In this document: piece after piece, positions 17,370-27,925 of the stretch
Numbering within the stretch: position 1 is the stretch's first letter
How the letters are laid out: each line of letters opens with the position of its first letter
Source of the DNA: Methanolobus halotolerans
Lineage (GTDB): Archaea; Halobacteriota; Methanosarcinia; Methanosarcinales; Methanosarcinaceae
Length of the DNA stretch: 64,000 nt
NCBI RefSeq assembly: GCF_004745425.1
Contig: NZ_PGGK01000003.1
Coordinates: 1 to 64,000, forward strand
Direction: 5' to 3'
Notes under the pieces: model-generated
Told to the model about the DNA's origin: nothing
Databases searched by the model: none
The model's input: only the letters and a program-made list of their open reading frames with translations
Made by a program: the position numbers and the translations under genes

Positions 17370-17817
17370 ATAATTCCTCCACGATCCTTCCGGCGTTTTC
17401 CCGGTTCTTGGGATAGGTAGCTATTTTCACATGACTTGCAATGGCATCCGAGGAAGAGGTCAGTTCCACCCGGCCCTCAAAGGCTGCCTGTTTGTCAAAC
17501 CTCATATGAAATACCTGCTCATCGTCAAGACGGTCCGGCATCTCTGACCTAAGAAGCTCCACATCGTCATCAGACATATGCTGCCTGATGAATACTGCAA
17601 GAGCTTTTGAATCCTGTTTGCGTGAGATCTGCGCACTGAAAATCCTAATGGGATTGCCGTAGTGACCTTCCGCATCAATAATCTCCACAGCAGCAGAGAT
17701 ATTGTTATCTTCCCCTCTGCCAGTGGAATTGAGTAAAAAGAAATCCAGGGCCTTTCTGACCCTGGAAGGGTCTTCAGTCGAATGCGCGATCACACGCAAG
17801 CCGATATAATGAATCAC
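17362..17817 (-). CDS. DUF54-type RNA-binding protein (exosome-operon protein)
   Basis: 151 residues, alpha/beta, of the archaeal RNA-binding family formerly DUF54 (PF01877), always found between L15e and the RNase P genes. Its start is GTG, overlapping the L15e TGA (GTGA). The real partner is not known. Context suggests a role in rRNA or tRNA processing with the exosome and RNase P. Confidence 0.82.
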   Translation of the reverse strand: MIHYIGLRVIAHSTEDPSRVRKALDFFLLNSTGRGEDNNISAAVEIIDAEGHYGNPIRIFSAQISRKQDSKALAVFIRQHMSDDDVELLRSEMPDRLDDEQVFHMRFDKQAAFEGRVELTSSSDAIASHVKIATYPKNRENAGRIVEELFG

Positions 17818-18404
17818 TTGCCTCTGTTTTGGTTTGACCTGATACTTGGCCTGGTCTTCTCGGTACCGGTACCACGTGTCATCATACCTCTACCCTTGCG
17901 ACCTGCACTTGTCTTACCACGCGGAGCACGTCCCTTGTGGGAACTGTTGCAGATCCAGTTGAGGTTCTTATCGCTTTTGATAACCGGATGGCTGGGGTCT
18001 ACGAGGATTACTTCGTACCACTTCAGTTTACCATCCTCTCCTACCCAGTAGGAGTTCAGTACTTCCATATTAGGGAACTTTCTTCCTGCACGCTCTTCAG
18101 CGATCCTCTGAATGCTCTTGCCTGCAGTGATCTTGTTCTTACCCATATTGTGTGTACGCCTTCCGCGCACATACCTTGACTTTCTGAGACCGCCTCTGCG
18201 TACCTGTACGCGGGCAACCACTATTCCTTGCTTTGCCTTGTAGCCGAGTGAGCGGGCGCGGTCAATACGAGTAGGCCGTCTGATTTTTGTTACCGACCCT
18301 TCCTTTCTCCATTCCTGAAGTCTTTCCCACCGAAGCTCACTGACATAAGTGTCGCCAGGGTCTTTCCATGCATCTCTGATATATCCGTAAAATGATCTGG
18401 ACAA
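17814..18404 (-). CDS. rpl15e: 50S ribosomal protein L15e (eL15)
   Basis: 196 residues from a TTG start at 18404; the frame also has an ATG at 18422. TTG is preferred because GGTGA lies four bases upstream and the protein then begins [13 protein letters not shown], the normal eL15 start. Very basic with [19 protein letters not shown] and ending in the GRK-rich tail that threads the 50S subunit. It is the first gene of the 8-kb minus-strand superoperon. Confidence 0.93.
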   Translation of the reverse strand: MSRSFYGYIRDAWKDPGDTYVSELRWERLQEWRKEGSVTKIRRPTRIDRARSLGYKAKQGIVVARVQVRRGGLRKSRYVRGRRTHNMGKNKITAGKSIQRIAEERAGRKFPNMEVLNSYWVGEDGKLKWYEVILVDPSHPVIKSDKNLNWICNSSHKGRAPRGKTSAGRKGRGMMTRGTGTEKTRPSIRSNQNRGK

Positions 18405-18733
18405 TATATTCACCTGTTTCATTTTCTTGTTTCACGGTTCAGCTTTCTTAGAAGCCACATTCCCACGGGACAGATCCCGACAATGAAACAGGACTAGTAC
18501 CAACCTGATATGATTTAAACTTTTTTGCCCGCTCATAAACAAAATAATTATACATGTTGCCATAATCAGGCTACATCAACAGAGTCAGAATATCCCAGGC
18601 CACCACTGCACAAAAAAGACATTTTGCTCACAGCAGACGTATTTACTAATAAAAAATTTACTAATAAAAACAATAAAAAGTATTATGTTAAAAAGCAGAT
18701 TCAAGGTGAAGAGATTATCATCAGCATGCGTGT
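18405..18733 (-). promoter_or_regulatory. Promoter and terminator region between the response regulator and L15e
   Basis: No gene is seen in these 329 bases. On the minus strand a TATA-like TTTAAATC (18519-18512) lies at a proper distance to start an approximately 80-base L15e leader. Nearer the response-regulator end, the minus strand is rich in T tracts, inside a perfect tandem duplication of 15 bases (18642-18656 and 18657-18671, plus strand ATTTACTAATAAAAA). Oligo-T tracts are the archaeal termination signal, so this is probably the terminator of the response-regulator gene. Confidence 0.45.
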
Positions 18734-19507
18734 CTACTTCTGTTCAGTCATCAATATGCTCAGATCTTCACCGGAACACATGATACCGGTCACATTGCCA
18801 TCATCATCCGTAAGCAGAGAATCGTACCAGCGGACCAGTATTTCTCTTCCATCCTTGCATTGCACTTTTGATTCGGAATACACAGGCAGGGCAGCTTCGC
18901 CCGAAACAGCCGCTTCAAGAGTAGCTCTTACATCGGACCTCACATCTTCCTTTATGAGAGTACTCAGGAAATCCTGACCGATCAGTTCAAACTCTCCATA
19001 ACCAAAGGTTTCGTTGCCCTTTTTATTGATCAGGTTTATTTTCAACTGCGGATCAACAACAACAGCAATAAAACCAGCCCCATCAAGATAGTTCATGGCA
19101 TCATTCCTTTCAGCCAGTATTTTATCCTGAAGATGCTTTATACGAAGCAGTGACCTTACTCTTGTAACAAGCTCCAGCCTGTTGACAGGCTTACCGAGGA
19201 ATTCATCAGCCCCTGCCTCAATGCCTTTTATGCGATCATCCTTGCCTGACAATGCCGTAACCATAACCACAGGCAGGAATTGAGTTTTAACGGAGGTTTT
19301 CAGGATTCGGCAGACCTCATAACCATTCATGTCAGGCATCATCACATCGAGAAGGACTATATCTGGCTTGTCGGCTTTTATCCTTTCCAGTGCCTCTCTG
19401 CCATTATAAGCATTGATAACATCATAATCTGATTTCAGATAGAGTCCCATTAACTCCACTATGGCCTGTTCATCATCCACTATGAGTACTTTATCTTTTT
19501 TCTGCAT
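18734..19507 (-). CDS. Response regulator with receiver and PAS domains
   Basis: 257 residues from ATG 19507 (GGTG ribosome site; the frame also opens at 19534). Residues 1-120 are a receiver domain: DDE near 9-11, the phospho-acceptor Asp in LLDVMMPDMNG (about 53), Thr in MVTALS, and Lys in GKPVN. A short coiled coil follows, then a PAS domain (about 135-250) with FGYGEFELIGQDF. No DNA-binding or kinase domain is present, so the output is probably by protein contact with a histidine kinase encoded elsewhere, a common layout in Methanosarcinales. Confidence 0.88.
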   Translation of the reverse strand: MQKKDKVLIVDDEQAIVELMGLYLKSDYDVINAYNGREALERIKADKPDIVLLDVMMPDMNGYEVCRILKTSVKTQFLPVVMVTALSGKDDRIKGIEAGADEFLGKPVNRLELVTRVRSLLRIKHLQDKILAERNDAMNYLDGAGFIAVVVDPQLKINLINKKGNETFGYGEFELIGQDFLSTLIKEDVRSDVRATLEAAVSGEAALPVYSESKVQCKDGREILVRWYDSLLTDDDGNVTGIMCSGEDLSILMTEQK

Positions 19508-19695
19508 GCACCAATACTCCATTTTACTGCACATTCCAGATTAATAAATGCGTCTCGATATAAATATGATGGTTATTCGACCTTTTCTGCATTTATGTTC
19601 TGACAAAAACATATGTCCGGTAATATATTAGAATTGTCAGCATATAAAATTTTAGGCAAATCAGGCCCGGTAAGTCAGGATAAGAAAAAACAAAA

Positions 19696-19890
19696 TGGGG
19701 CTGGTGAGATTTGAACTCACGATCGACGGGTATCTCCGAACTGCTGCAAAATACAGCATTTGTTAAAGAGCATTTATCAGTGCTCCAACGGTTCCTCACA
19801 GGCCGACCCCGTCGGGTAAGCCTCAGTAGACCCGTTGTTCATCATTTATCCGCTGGAGCCCATCGCCATGCCGGGCTAGGCCACAGCCCC
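19696..19890 (-). tRNA. trnW: tRNA-Trp (CCA) with a 121-nt intron
   Basis: The acceptor stem is GGGGCTG/CAGCCCC with discriminator A73 at 19696. CCA is not encoded. D arm GCCT...TGGC, anticodon stem ATGGG/CCCGT, anticodon CCA at 19856-19854, T arm GTGAG-TTCAAAT-CTCAC. The intron (19852-19732) sits between positions 37 and 38. Both splice sites are in a perfect bulge-helix-bulge: helix CTCC/GGAG, bulges AGC and ATA. Splicing gives a normal 73-nt tRNA. This is the position of the tRNA-Trp intron in haloarchaea and other euryarchaea. Confidence 0.95.
19732..19852 (-). ncRNA. Box C/D guide RNA inside the tRNA-Trp intron (Cm34, Cm39)
   Basis: Within the intron are box C ATGATGA (19845-19839), D' CTGA (19826-19823), C' GTGAGGA (19799-19793) and D CTGA (19780-19777). 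The guide before D pairs with G31-G37 and its fifth base upstream of box D faces C34. The guide before D' pairs with positions 36-43 (eight bases across the splice junction), with the fifth base facing C39. The boxes thus predict 2'-O-methylation at C34 and at position 39. In Haloferax the corresponding intron guides Cm34 and Um39; here both guide and target carry C39. Confidence 0.9.
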
Positions 19891-19981
19891 TTGTATTCAG
19901 GTAGTACCCCCAGAATAAATCTTATCCATGATATATTTGGCGGTACTCCGACAGTCTGGAGTATTATACAGATGACCGGAG

Positions 19982-21058
19982 TTAACTCTGCTCACATTTT
20001 ATCCTGTCAAGGTCTCCCAGCCTGCAAAGCTCCAGACAGAGTTTTTCAATTTCCATACGTATGTCGATCCTGGAATATCCGTGCATAAGAGCAAGATAGA
20101 CTGCACCTCCGGCACCGACCCCTTCCTTGACAAAACCACGTTCGTATTGCTTTAAGCCAGGAGATTCGGATTCACCAAAACCAGGGTCGACACCGTAGCA
20201 TCGGGCACCCAGCTGCCCGGCAATTTCCCCGAAATTGGCAGACCCGTCAGCTGCAACATAGCTCGTTGTCACGATCATGATATTATCAGTTGGGTATCCC
20301 AGGTGCTTGATCAAAGCGTAGATGGCTTCCATTTGAGTACCACCTGCCAGCATCAGGCGCGTGTTGCCAAGGCCTGCGGCAATGCCTGCAACTGCAACCA
20401 TCATGGGATCACCCACACAGCCGATAGCCTTGAAAGGATCATCACGCAGTGAACCGAATGTGATGCCTGATGACTTCAGAGCAGCCTCAACTACATCCCT
20501 TTTAAGCTTAAGTGGATTCGACGATGAGCTACTGCTTACATTCCCGTCATAACCAAGCGATTGTAGCACCGCATTTGCTGTTGTTGTTCCTGCAGGTATA
20601 CTCTCGCCGATCATGATCAGATCGTGCTTCTGAGCAAGTCCCTGCCCCAGATTAAAAGCATTTCTGAATACTTTTTCAACATCTTTCACAGCAGCAGACC
20701 CACGGATATCTTCACCGGGCTTACCCCCTATGTCCACAAGAGGAACCTCTTTTGCAGGCAGGACCCTCAGGCCGGCGTTAACCAGCAGTTGAGGCACACC
20801 CGTCAGCTGAAGGGCAGCCCTTGTGATGAGTGCAGGAGTAGGAGTGTCATATGGAGGCGTCATAGGCAGAACGGGAATATCAATTATCGTCCCCTTATGC
20901 AAAACCTCCGCATCCCCTGCAGGAGTATAGTCGGTAAGCTTTGCAGTTTTTCCTGCTGCCGAAAGTCCCTCTATATAGGCAGTCGCGGTATTTGCAAGAA
21001 CACATACGAACAATGGCTTTTCAGGTAACCTGACATTCTCTGGTGATAGGGAGTCCAT
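19982..21058 (-). CDS. cobT: Archaeal CobT-like nicotinate-nucleotide:base phosphoribosyltransferase
   Basis: 358 residues of the archaeal CobT family (TIGR00303/UPF0284), which activates the lower-ligand base for cobamide (vitamin B12) synthesis. Visible are the GIGES-like MIGESIPAGTTTA segment and the Gly-rich LGNTRLMLAGGTQM stretch. The frame opens at TTG 21067, but ATG 21058 is more natural. A cobamide-dependent methylotroph needs this enzyme for its methyltransferase corrinoids. It stands alone, downstream of ProRS on the same strand. Confidence 0.85.
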   Translation of the reverse strand: MDSLSPENVRLPEKPLFVCVLANTATAYIEGLSAAGKTAKLTDYTPAGDAEVLHKGTIIDIPVLPMTPPYDTPTPALITRAALQLTGVPQLLVNAGLRVLPAKEVPLVDIGGKPGEDIRGSAAVKDVEKVFRNAFNLGQGLAQKHDLIMIGESIPAGTTTANAVLQSLGYDGNVSSSSSSNPLKLKRDVVEAALKSSGITFGSLRDDPFKAIGCVGDPMMVAVAGIAAGLGNTRLMLAGGTQMEAIYALIKHLGYPTDNIMIVTTSYVAADGSANFGEIAGQLGARCYGVDPGFGESESPGLKQYERGFVKEGVGAGGAVYLALMHGYSRIDIRMEIEKLCLELCRLGDLDRIKCEQS

Positions 21059-21116
21059 AATTATCAACTAACCTATTTTAGAGGGTATATATGTTATTTT
21101 CCGGACAGTGAGGGAA

Positions 21117-22550
21117 TCAGTAGGTCCTCGCAACATATACCTTGGTGTCGGTATCAGTTTCACATACTACACATTTACCCCGGCAACTTTCCTGTGGGGA
21201 AGGAATACCAAGTATACCTGCACCGACCTCATCCTCGAGCCTGAGTCCGCAGTCCTTGTCGCCACACCAGAATACCTTCGAAATACCCTTGCTCAGATTC
21301 TCTTTGATATCAGCAAGGCTTATACATTCCATTATACGCTGATCAAGTCCCTGCTTTGCCTTCTCATAAAGATTGTCCTGAATAACAGAGAACATTGAAA
21401 GGACTTCATCTCTGATATTATCAAGAGATATCTGCTGCTTTTCACCGGTATCACGGCGCACCATCATAGCTGCATTGTTCTTAAGGTCCCTGGGACCGAT
21501 TTCCAGCCTTACAGGAACTCCTTTCAATTCCCATTTGTAGTATTTGGCACCCGGACGGTTATCACTTGCATCCAGTTTAACACGTATGCCTGCAGCCTCC
21601 AGTTTCCCTTTTACGCTTTCACATGCCTGAAGGACATCTGCTGCTTCTTTGAAAATAATAGGAATGATCACAACTTGCACAGGAGCCACCTCAGGAGGTA
21701 TTACAAGTCCCTTGTCATCCCCATGTATGGATATCAGTGCCGCAACAGAGCGTTCCGAGATACCATAACATGTCTGATGAACATACACCTGTTCACCTTC
21801 CGGATTCTCGTACTGGATATCGAATGTCTTGGCAAAATTGTCACCCAGGTGATGGGCGGTACCAACCTGAAGAGTCTTGCCGTCAGGCATGAGTGCATCA
21901 GTGGCTATGGTATAATCCGCCCCCGGGAACTTGTCCCAGTCAGGCCTTTTCGAAGGCAGGACCGGAATGGCAAGCTTACGATAAAATTCAGTATACAGCC
22001 TGATGGCTTCATCGACCTGAACCGCTGCATCCTCCCATGTAGCGTGGACAGTGTGTGCCTCCTTGAAGGATGTGATCTCCCGCAACCTTATAAGAGGACG
22101 TGTATGCTTTGTCTCATACCTGAATGTATTGACGATCTGGTATAATTTAAGAGGAAGGTCGGCATGAGAGCGGACCCACAACTTGTACATCGGGTAGATC
22201 GCAGTTTCACTTGTCGGGCGCAGTGCCAGTTTAACGTCAAGCGGAGACATACCCCCATGGGTCACCCAGTACACTTCATCTTCGAAACCCTTAATGTGTT
22301 CAGCCTCTTTCATGAACTCGTTTTCCGGGATCAGAAGAGGGAATAAAGTTTCCTGATGATCCTTATCAAGCAATTCCCGAATAAGATCATAGACATTTCG
22401 CCGAAGGTTGAAACCAAAAGGATACCATACGTACAATCCCTTGACAGGATAACGCACATCCATTATCTCTCCTTTATGCAGGATGTCGTTATACCATTCA
22501 CTAAAACTTGCCTTCGAAGGAAGTGCAGCCTCTTTCTCTTGTTCTGCCAT
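21117..22550 (-). CDS. proS: Prolyl-tRNA synthetase (archaeal/eukaryotic type)
   Basis: 477 residues from ATG 22550 with GGTGATC upstream; the frame opens earlier without support. Class II: motif 1 near [13 protein letters not shown], motif 2 [17 protein letters not shown], and motif 3 late. The C-terminal zinc domain has four Cys in [10 protein letters not shown]...CRGKCVVCE and the protein ends in Tyr, as in eukaryote-type ProRS, which lacks the bacterial editing insertion. It charges tRNA-Pro. Confidence 0.96.
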   Translation of the reverse strand: MAEQEKEAALPSKASFSEWYNDILHKGEIMDVRYPVKGLYVWYPFGFNLRRNVYDLIRELLDKDHQETLFPLLIPENEFMKEAEHIKGFEDEVYWVTHGGMSPLDVKLALRPTSETAIYPMYKLWVRSHADLPLKLYQIVNTFRYETKHTRPLIRLREITSFKEAHTVHATWEDAAVQVDEAIRLYTEFYRKLAIPVLPSKRPDWDKFPGADYTIATDALMPDGKTLQVGTAHHLGDNFAKTFDIQYENPEGEQVYVHQTCYGISERSVAALISIHGDDKGLVIPPEVAPVQVVIIPIIFKEAADVLQACESVKGKLEAAGIRVKLDASDNRPGAKYYKWELKGVPVRLEIGPRDLKNNAAMMVRRDTGEKQQISLDNIRDEVLSMFSVIQDNLYEKAKQGLDQRIMECISLADIKENLSKGISKVFWCGDKDCGLRLEDEVGAGILGIPSPQESCRGKCVVCETDTDTKVYVARTY

Positions 22551-22669
22551 ATAGATCACCTGATATGATAACTTGATTTTGGCTACATAAACAAGTACAT
22601 TGCTTATAGGCGTTTCCTTCGGAACTTCAGACAGAAGAATCTGCAGAAACAGGAATATGACACGAATGG

Positions 22670-23395
22670 TCATTCCTGTTTATCTTTTTTCATACAAAGG
22701 AACCAGGGCTTACAACTGTCGCTTTCTTTTACACGTTCTTGCCGTTCTTTTGTTTCAACCCACGTGGACGGATTGGGAACGATCACATCCTCACCAGGAT
22801 GCCAGTTTTCCGGGGTGTACACGTGATCATTATCGAATTTCTGTATGGCCTGCAGCAATCTCTTGATCTCATATATGTTTCTCCCATTGGAGAACGGATA
22901 GTATAGCATTGCACGTATCTTTGCCTGTGGGTCAATGATAAATGTTGCACGAATCGTTTCAGTGCTGAACTGCTGCAGGCTAAGTTTTCCACCCGAACGT
23001 TCAAATCTCTCAAGCAACTCCTCGGGAGTGTTATTAGAATGGGGATGGATCATACCATAGTTCCTGGCAACCTCCAGGCTCATATCCTCAATTACAGGGA
23101 ACATCACATCTATATTCTTCAGGTCCTTGTACTCAATCTTCTCCCGGATAGCCTCAAGCCAGGCTATATGTGACTGGTTGCTGTCAACGGATAGTCCAAG
23201 CAGTTCAGCATTAAGTTCCCTGAATTCCTGCTGCATGGTCGCAAATCTTATGAACTCGGTAGTACAGACCGGTGTGAAGTCGCCGGGATGGCTGAAGAAT
23301 ATTACCCATTTTCCCTTATAGTCCTCTGGAAAATCGACCACCCCTAATGTGGTCCTGGCCCTGAAAGAGGGCGCATCATCCCCTATCAGGGGCAT
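22670..23395 (-). CDS. Peroxiredoxin (Prx6 type)
   Basis: 241 residues from ATG 23395. The peroxidatic Cys is in [16 protein letters not shown] (about residue 44) and the Arg/Thr environment is normal. The long C-terminal domain ([15 protein letters not shown]) places it with Prx6 proteins of archaea. Two further Cys near the end (DSCKPWFLC) may act as resolving residues, as in the Aeropyrum enzyme. It reduces hydrogen peroxide and alkyl peroxides in an oxygen-sensitive host. The frame can also be read from TTG 23443, without a clear ribosome site. Confidence 0.9.
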   Translation of the reverse strand: MPLIGDDAPSFRARTTLGVVDFPEDYKGKWVIFFSHPGDFTPVCTTEFIRFATMQQEFRELNAELLGLSVDSNQSHIAWLEAIREKIEYKDLKNIDVMFPVIEDMSLEVARNYGMIHPHSNNTPEELLERFERSGGKLSLQQFSTETIRATFIIDPQAKIRAMLYYPFSNGRNIYEIKRLLQAIQKFDNDHVYTPENWHPGEDVIVPNPSTWVETKERQERVKESDSCKPWFLCMKKDKQE

Positions 23396-23578
23396 TTGTA
23401 CCGGTCGGCAGTCTTCCGCTGGCAAATCTGACTTCTCCCACAATTGATTAAAATTGCTAATAGACAGGTATCAGCTTGCAATATAATTTAAGGTATCGGC
23501 ATCTTTAACAAAAAATTAATTTAAATAATAAAAGGAACTGGGAATATTAAGGACAATTCACAGAAGTGAACAGGAACT

Positions 23579-24223
23579 TCAGTCAGTGGCCGAATGGTCT
23601 GAATCACACACATCTGACTGCGTCCCGGAGGAAGATGTATCGAAGATTATCATCCCGGTATTGAGCTCTGCAGCTTCCTCTGGTGTCAGCGGCCTTGATA
23701 TTGCCTTTTCGGAAATGATCGCGCTGTTGCCAAGAGGATCTTCGATGACTACAGTGAGCTCTTTTGTGCCATCCATGGCATCCCTGAGAATCTGCTGGAT
23801 TTCAAGCCCTCTGGAATATTTCTCATCATCGCCTTCATCTTCTGCCCACCTGGTTGCAGTGACCACCACATTCAGGATCCTGTCCAGTACACCTTCGATA
23901 TTCGTTACGTATGAATCGGACATAGAGCCCGGTTCCACATCAATCCCCAACTCTGGTATGCGTATGGTTCCAGAAGTAGAACGAACTACCCTGCTGCCAA
24001 GATCCCCAAGTTTACCGATCTTCAGCTCATATCTTACAGGATCGCTCTGCGTAAGAATAATAGTATCAGTGAACCTGAAGCCGCACTCACACCTTGCGGC
24101 AACATACATTATCTCACCAAAATAAGGAATATCATCACCCTGCCAGTTGATGATCAACTCCTTCTGACAAAGAGGACAGGAAGTTGCGGTTACAAAATCG
24201 TGGCAGGAACTTTCTTCACTCAA
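23579..24223 (-). CDS. ZPR1-type zinc-finger protein
   Basis: 214 residues with the ZPR1 zinc finger, Cys pairs SCPLC (about 16-19) and RCECGF (about 44-48), followed by the beta-rich ZPR1 domain (GSRVVRSTSGTIRIPELGIDVEPG). Eukaryotic ZPR1 binds EF-1A; the archaeal role is unknown. Its ATG overlaps the stop of sepF (four bases), so the two are coupled. The C-terminal end is Ser/Asp rich and looks disordered. Confidence 0.85.
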   Translation of the reverse strand: MSEESSCHDFVTATSCPLCQKELIINWQGDDIPYFGEIMYVAARCECGFRFTDTIILTQSDPVRYELKIGKLGDLGSRVVRSTSGTIRIPELGIDVEPGSMSDSYVTNIEGVLDRILNVVVTATRWAEDEGDDEKYSRGLEIQQILRDAMDGTKELTVVIEDPLGNSAIISEKAISRPLTPEEAAELNTGMIIFDTSSSGTQSDVCDSDHSATD

Positions 24224-24600
24224 TATCTTCCACCAAGTATCTTCGATCTGTCGATTTTTATGCCGGTTGGCGTGACAAGCACCTGATCATCCTTAATTCC
24301 TGCAATATCGCCGTGAACATCGATCACTACGTCCTTGAGATCCTTTAGTGCGCGGTCAAGCAGGAGTTTATCGGCCTTTATAGTTGAGATGTCGATCATT
24401 ACAATATTACCGTCGTATATCTCTCTCTTAAGCGCGGTCAGCTCATTCAGGTTTGTCAGTTCGGCAACCCTGATATAGGTTTCTGCAGGTTCGTCGTCAA
24501 GCACTTCTTCATACTTAGTGAGATCGAGTTCCGTATATTCATCCTCAACGGTTGTGGTTTTGGTACTGCCACCAAATAACTTATTCATGATCTTTGCCAT
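24220..24600 (-). CDS. sepF: Archaeal SepF, FtsZ membrane anchor
   Basis: 126 residues. A short amphipathic N-terminus (MAKIMNKLFGG) to bind membrane, an acidic linker, and the SepF core from about residue 40: YIRVAELTNLNELTALKREI, then GNIVMIDIS and VIDVHGDIAGI. In archaea SepF is the principal membrane anchor of FtsZ in cell division. It shares an operon with ZPR1. ATG 24600 is preceded by an intergenic region with a likely promoter (24601-24732). Confidence 0.93.
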   Translation of the reverse strand: MAKIMNKLFGGSTKTTTVEDEYTELDLTKYEEVLDDEPAETYIRVAELTNLNELTALKREIYDGNIVMIDISTIKADKLLLDRALKDLKDVVIDVHGDIAGIKDDQVLVTPTGIKIDRSKILGGRY

Positions 24601-24732
24601 AATACACCCTCATGTATTCAAAAACATTGATGCTTGTTAATAATATCGATACTACTTAAATTGTTACCGGACAGATGCTTCAGACTGTTGCTTTTAATTA
24701 TATTCCCTGTCATTGTATATTAATGATTTCTT

Positions 24733-25215
24733 TTAGATGTCAAGGTTCCACAACTTGTCACCGACGTAATGAACAGACTTTATAGCCTTACCGGAACTTG
24801 CCTGCATCCGGGCTCCGGGAATCATGGCAGTGCCTATTGCAAGTGGTTTACTGTGAGTCTCCTCAACAATTATTACAGGGTCACCTGTTTCGATATCATC
24901 ATCCGCAGATACTATTCCGGGACACATGACATCAGCACCATTGACAACAAAACGCACGGCTCCTGCATCCACCACGACGATGTTCTTCCTCAGGCCAAGT
25001 TGAAGTACTCCCTTCACAGTCGGAAAGTAAGTGTCCCCGATCTTAAAAAGAAGCACATCACCCTCTATTATGACAATAGGGACCTCATCTGCCGTCGCTG
25101 TTTCAAACTTCCTGTCCGCAAATGTGTCAACCACATCACCGAATGTGGAACTTAATTCCTTTAGTAATTTAATCTTATCTGATTTCCTTATTTGCACCCT
25201 GGATTTTACTTTCAA
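24733..25215 (-). CDS. PUA-domain RNA-binding protein
   Basis: 160 residues: N-terminal DUF1947-like domain (KVKSRVQIRKSDKIKLLKEL) and a C-terminal PUA domain (about 75-150; DAGAVRFVVNGADVMCPGI), as in the archaeal MCT-1/eIF2D-like proteins. PUA domains bind structured RNA such as tRNA or rRNA. The protein is probably a translation or RNA-modification cofactor. It lies upstream of sepF on the same strand, with a 132-base gap. Confidence 0.85.
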   Translation of the reverse strand: MKVKSRVQIRKSDKIKLLKELSSTFGDVVDTFADRKFETATADEVPIVIIEGDVLLFKIGDTYFPTVKGVLQLGLRKNIVVVDAGAVRFVVNGADVMCPGIVSADDDIETGDPVIIVEETHSKPLAIGTAMIPGARMQASSGKAIKSVHYVGDKLWNLDI

Positions 25216-25333
25216 CTGACCACCTGGAAGCAGGTTATTGTAACTGAACTTGATATGGTCGCGTGACTTTTAAATGTTGCGCGGAGAGACATACGTCCAA
25301 AGGGCGGACCTGACTTCCTTGTATTTACGTGTA

Positions 25334-27925
25334 TCACCTTACGATAACGACAGGAACTCCGCAAACATCAAGCACATCTACCGATCTTCCCGCCGATACG
25401 ACTTCCTTCTCGACCTCTACATAATCAGGTTCAAGTTCGACAGGTTCACCGTCAACTGTGATCACGATCTTACCTTTTGAGATCCCATCGGCTATCTTCT
25501 TAGGATTTTCATCCAGCAAAGCATCGATTATAGCCTTCGCCTTTCCTCTGAAAAGAGGACCTATTTTACCCATATTAGGTTTTACGTTCACGGGCACGTG
25601 TTCGAAATCCGGTTCACCTTCAATCATCTCAATTGGTGAATTCGTCACACCGGCCAGATCACTTGTGTCCATGGTGGTGCCGTATATCTCTATTTTCTCA
25701 AGAGAAGTGTTCAATGCCATACCTTTCTCTGACTTGTATCTTCGGACATTGCTTGCAACCTCTTTTATGAAATCACCTGATTTTTCAATATCCGGGTCTA
25801 TCAGTTCTTCTCTGCTCACAGGCCATGCCTGTAAATGCACACTTCTCTCCCCTATGCGAGAGAACATCTCCTCCGAGAAGAATGGAGCGAACGGAGCCAG
25901 TAATCTTGCTAGGGAATCCATGGTCACGAACAAGGTGTACTTTGCAGCCTTCTTTGCTGTTTCATCATCTCCGTAAAGACGGGACTTGATAAGTTCTATA
26001 TAATTATCTGCAAGGACATCCCATGTGAATCCGCGTATTGCCTTGAAAACCTCATCGAACTGGTATGCATCCATACTGTCAGTTACTGACAGTATCAGCC
26101 TATTGAGATTGCTCAGGAGCCACCTGTCGACCACTTTCAGCTCGCTGACTTCCATATCAGTGTGTTCATAATCCTCAAGATGGGACATTGCGAACCTGTA
26201 GATGCTCCATGCCTTGGTGAAGAAACGAGATGCTGAGACAACATCCTTCCAGCGGAACATCACATCAGAACCGGGGGAACCGCCTATAGCAGCCCACTGT
26301 CTGAATGAATCAGCACTGTAATCCTTAATGACCTCCTCAGGAGAGATAACGTTACCCAGGGACTTACTCATCTTGTGACCGTCCTCACCCAGGACCATAC
26401 CGTTGATCAGAATTGAATCCCATGGCCTCTTGCCCGTCAGTGCCATGGAGCGCAGTATTGTATAGAATGCCCAGGTACGAATAATATCATGACCCTGCGG
26501 ACGTAGCTGGGTAGGCAGCTTCATATCATGGTCTGATAGCCATCCCGATACATGCAATGCGGTTATAGACGAGTCCATCCACGTATCCAGCACATCCTCC
26601 TCAGCTTCAAATTCAGTACATCCGCATCCACATGCTTCCGGAGGTTGTTGTCTGGTCGGATCAATTGGCATCCACTCTTCCTTTGCGACCAGTACCTCAT
26701 CGCAGTCCTTACAATACCAAACAGGTATCGGAGTCGCGAAGAGCCTCTGCCGGGAAATGCACCAGTCCCATTCCATGGTCCCTATCCAGTTATTGAGTCT
26801 TACTTTCATATAGGGGGGAAGCCACATGACTTCGTCCGCAGCCTTTGAGACCGCATCAGTATCGATCTTAGCGAACCATTGACGCTCTGAAAGGATCTCA
26901 ATGGGAGTATCACAACGCCAGCACATGCCTACATTCTGGTCAAGGGTCTTTTGCTCTAAAAGATAACCTTCTGCCCGGAGATCCTCGATGATAGCATCTT
27001 TGCACTCCGGGATCGCCATCCCTTCATACTTACCGGCAATAGATGTCATGAGACCGTTCCTATCAATTGATTTACGAAGCGGGAGATCATGTTCCATCCA
27101 CCAGCGGACATCCTGTTTATCACCAAATGTACAGATCATGACAACACCGGTACCGAATGCCGGATCAACTTCCCTGTCACCTATGACCGGGACCTCGTGT
27201 CCGAATAGAGGGACTTTCATATTGATGCCCACATATTCATTGTAGCGGTCATCTTCCGGGTTGATGGCAACAGCAACACATGCAGCAAGCAGTTCAGGCC
27301 TTGTAGTAGCAATCTTGAGTTTATCGAAGTTCAGGAAATTGAGCATGGTGCCCCTTGCTTCATACTCAACTTCAGCAAATGCAATTGCTGTTTCACATCT
27401 CGGACACCAGTTGACAGGATGTTCTGCCTGATACACGCGACCCATATCATACATCTTCCGGAAAGACCTCTGAGTCTTGGAATAGTATGCAGGCTCCATT
27501 GTGACGAACTCATTGCTCCAGTCGGTCGAGAAACCGAGATTCAGCATAGTTTCCCGCATCTTCTCGATATTGCCCCGGGTGAGTTCCCGGCACATCTGCC
27601 TGAATTCTTCCCTTGGGACCTCATTCTTGGTTATTCCGTGGATCTCCTCAACCTTAACTTCGGTCGGAAGACCGTGGCAGTCCCAGCCCTGCGGGAACAT
27701 TACATTATATCCGCACATTCTCTTATAACGTGCCACAAAATCGATATAACACCAATTAAGGGAGTTACCAATATGGAAATTCCCGGTCGGGTATGGAGGA
27801 GGGGTGTCAATAATGTACTGGGGTCTTGTCGTTTCATTCCAGTCGAAATGATACATAGACATATCCCATGCTTTTTTCCATTTTGGTTCGATCTCATGGG
27901 AAACATATTCTTTGGGAACCGTCAT
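25334..27925 (-). CDS. valS: Valyl-tRNA synthetase
   Basis: 863 residues, class I. HIGH motif as GNFHIGN (about 47-53), KMSKS in [10 protein letters not shown] (about 526-535), and an editing CP1 domain between them ([15 protein letters not shown]). The specificity segment [19 protein letters not shown] is ValRS-like. A zinc knuckle is seen in CPRC and in CKDCDEV...CGCGC. It charges tRNA-Val and edits threonine. The archaeal/eukaryotic form without the long coiled-coil C-terminus. Confidence 0.96.
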   Translation of the reverse strand: MTVPKEYVSHEIEPKWKKAWDMSMYHFDWNETTRPQYIIDTPPPYPTGNFHIGNSLNWCYIDFVARYKRMCGYNVMFPQGWDCHGLPTEVKVEEIHGITKNEVPREEFRQMCRELTRGNIEKMRETMLNLGFSTDWSNEFVTMEPAYYSKTQRSFRKMYDMGRVYQAEHPVNWCPRCETAIAFAEVEYEARGTMLNFLNFDKLKIATTRPELLAACVAVAINPEDDRYNEYVGINMKVPLFGHEVPVIGDREVDPAFGTGVVMICTFGDKQDVRWWMEHDLPLRKSIDRNGLMTSIAGKYEGMAIPECKDAIIEDLRAEGYLLEQKTLDQNVGMCWRCDTPIEILSERQWFAKIDTDAVSKAADEVMWLPPYMKVRLNNWIGTMEWDWCISRQRLFATPIPVWYCKDCDEVLVAKEEWMPIDPTRQQPPEACGCGCTEFEAEEDVLDTWMDSSITALHVSGWLSDHDMKLPTQLRPQGHDIIRTWAFYTILRSMALTGKRPWDSILINGMVLGEDGHKMSKSLGNVISPEEVIKDYSADSFRQWAAIGGSPGSDVMFRWKDVVSASRFFTKAWSIYRFAMSHLEDYEHTDMEVSELKVVDRWLLSNLNRLILSVTDSMDAYQFDEVFKAIRGFTWDVLADNYIELIKSRLYGDDETAKKAAKYTLFVTMDSLARLLAPFAPFFSEEMFSRIGERSVHLQAWPVSREELIDPDIEKSGDFIKEVASNVRRYKSEKGMALNTSLEKIEIYGTTMDTSDLAGVTNSPIEMIEGEPDFEHVPVNVKPNMGKIGPLFRGKAKAIIDALLDENPKKIADGISKGKIVITVDGEPVELEPDYVEVEKEVVSAGRSVDVLDVCGVPVVIVR

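Noticed and set aside
18642-18671. 15-bp tandem duplication as a functional repeat
   Set aside because: Lies in an AT-rich gap and only doubles a T tract on the minus strand; probably simple slippage near a terminator.
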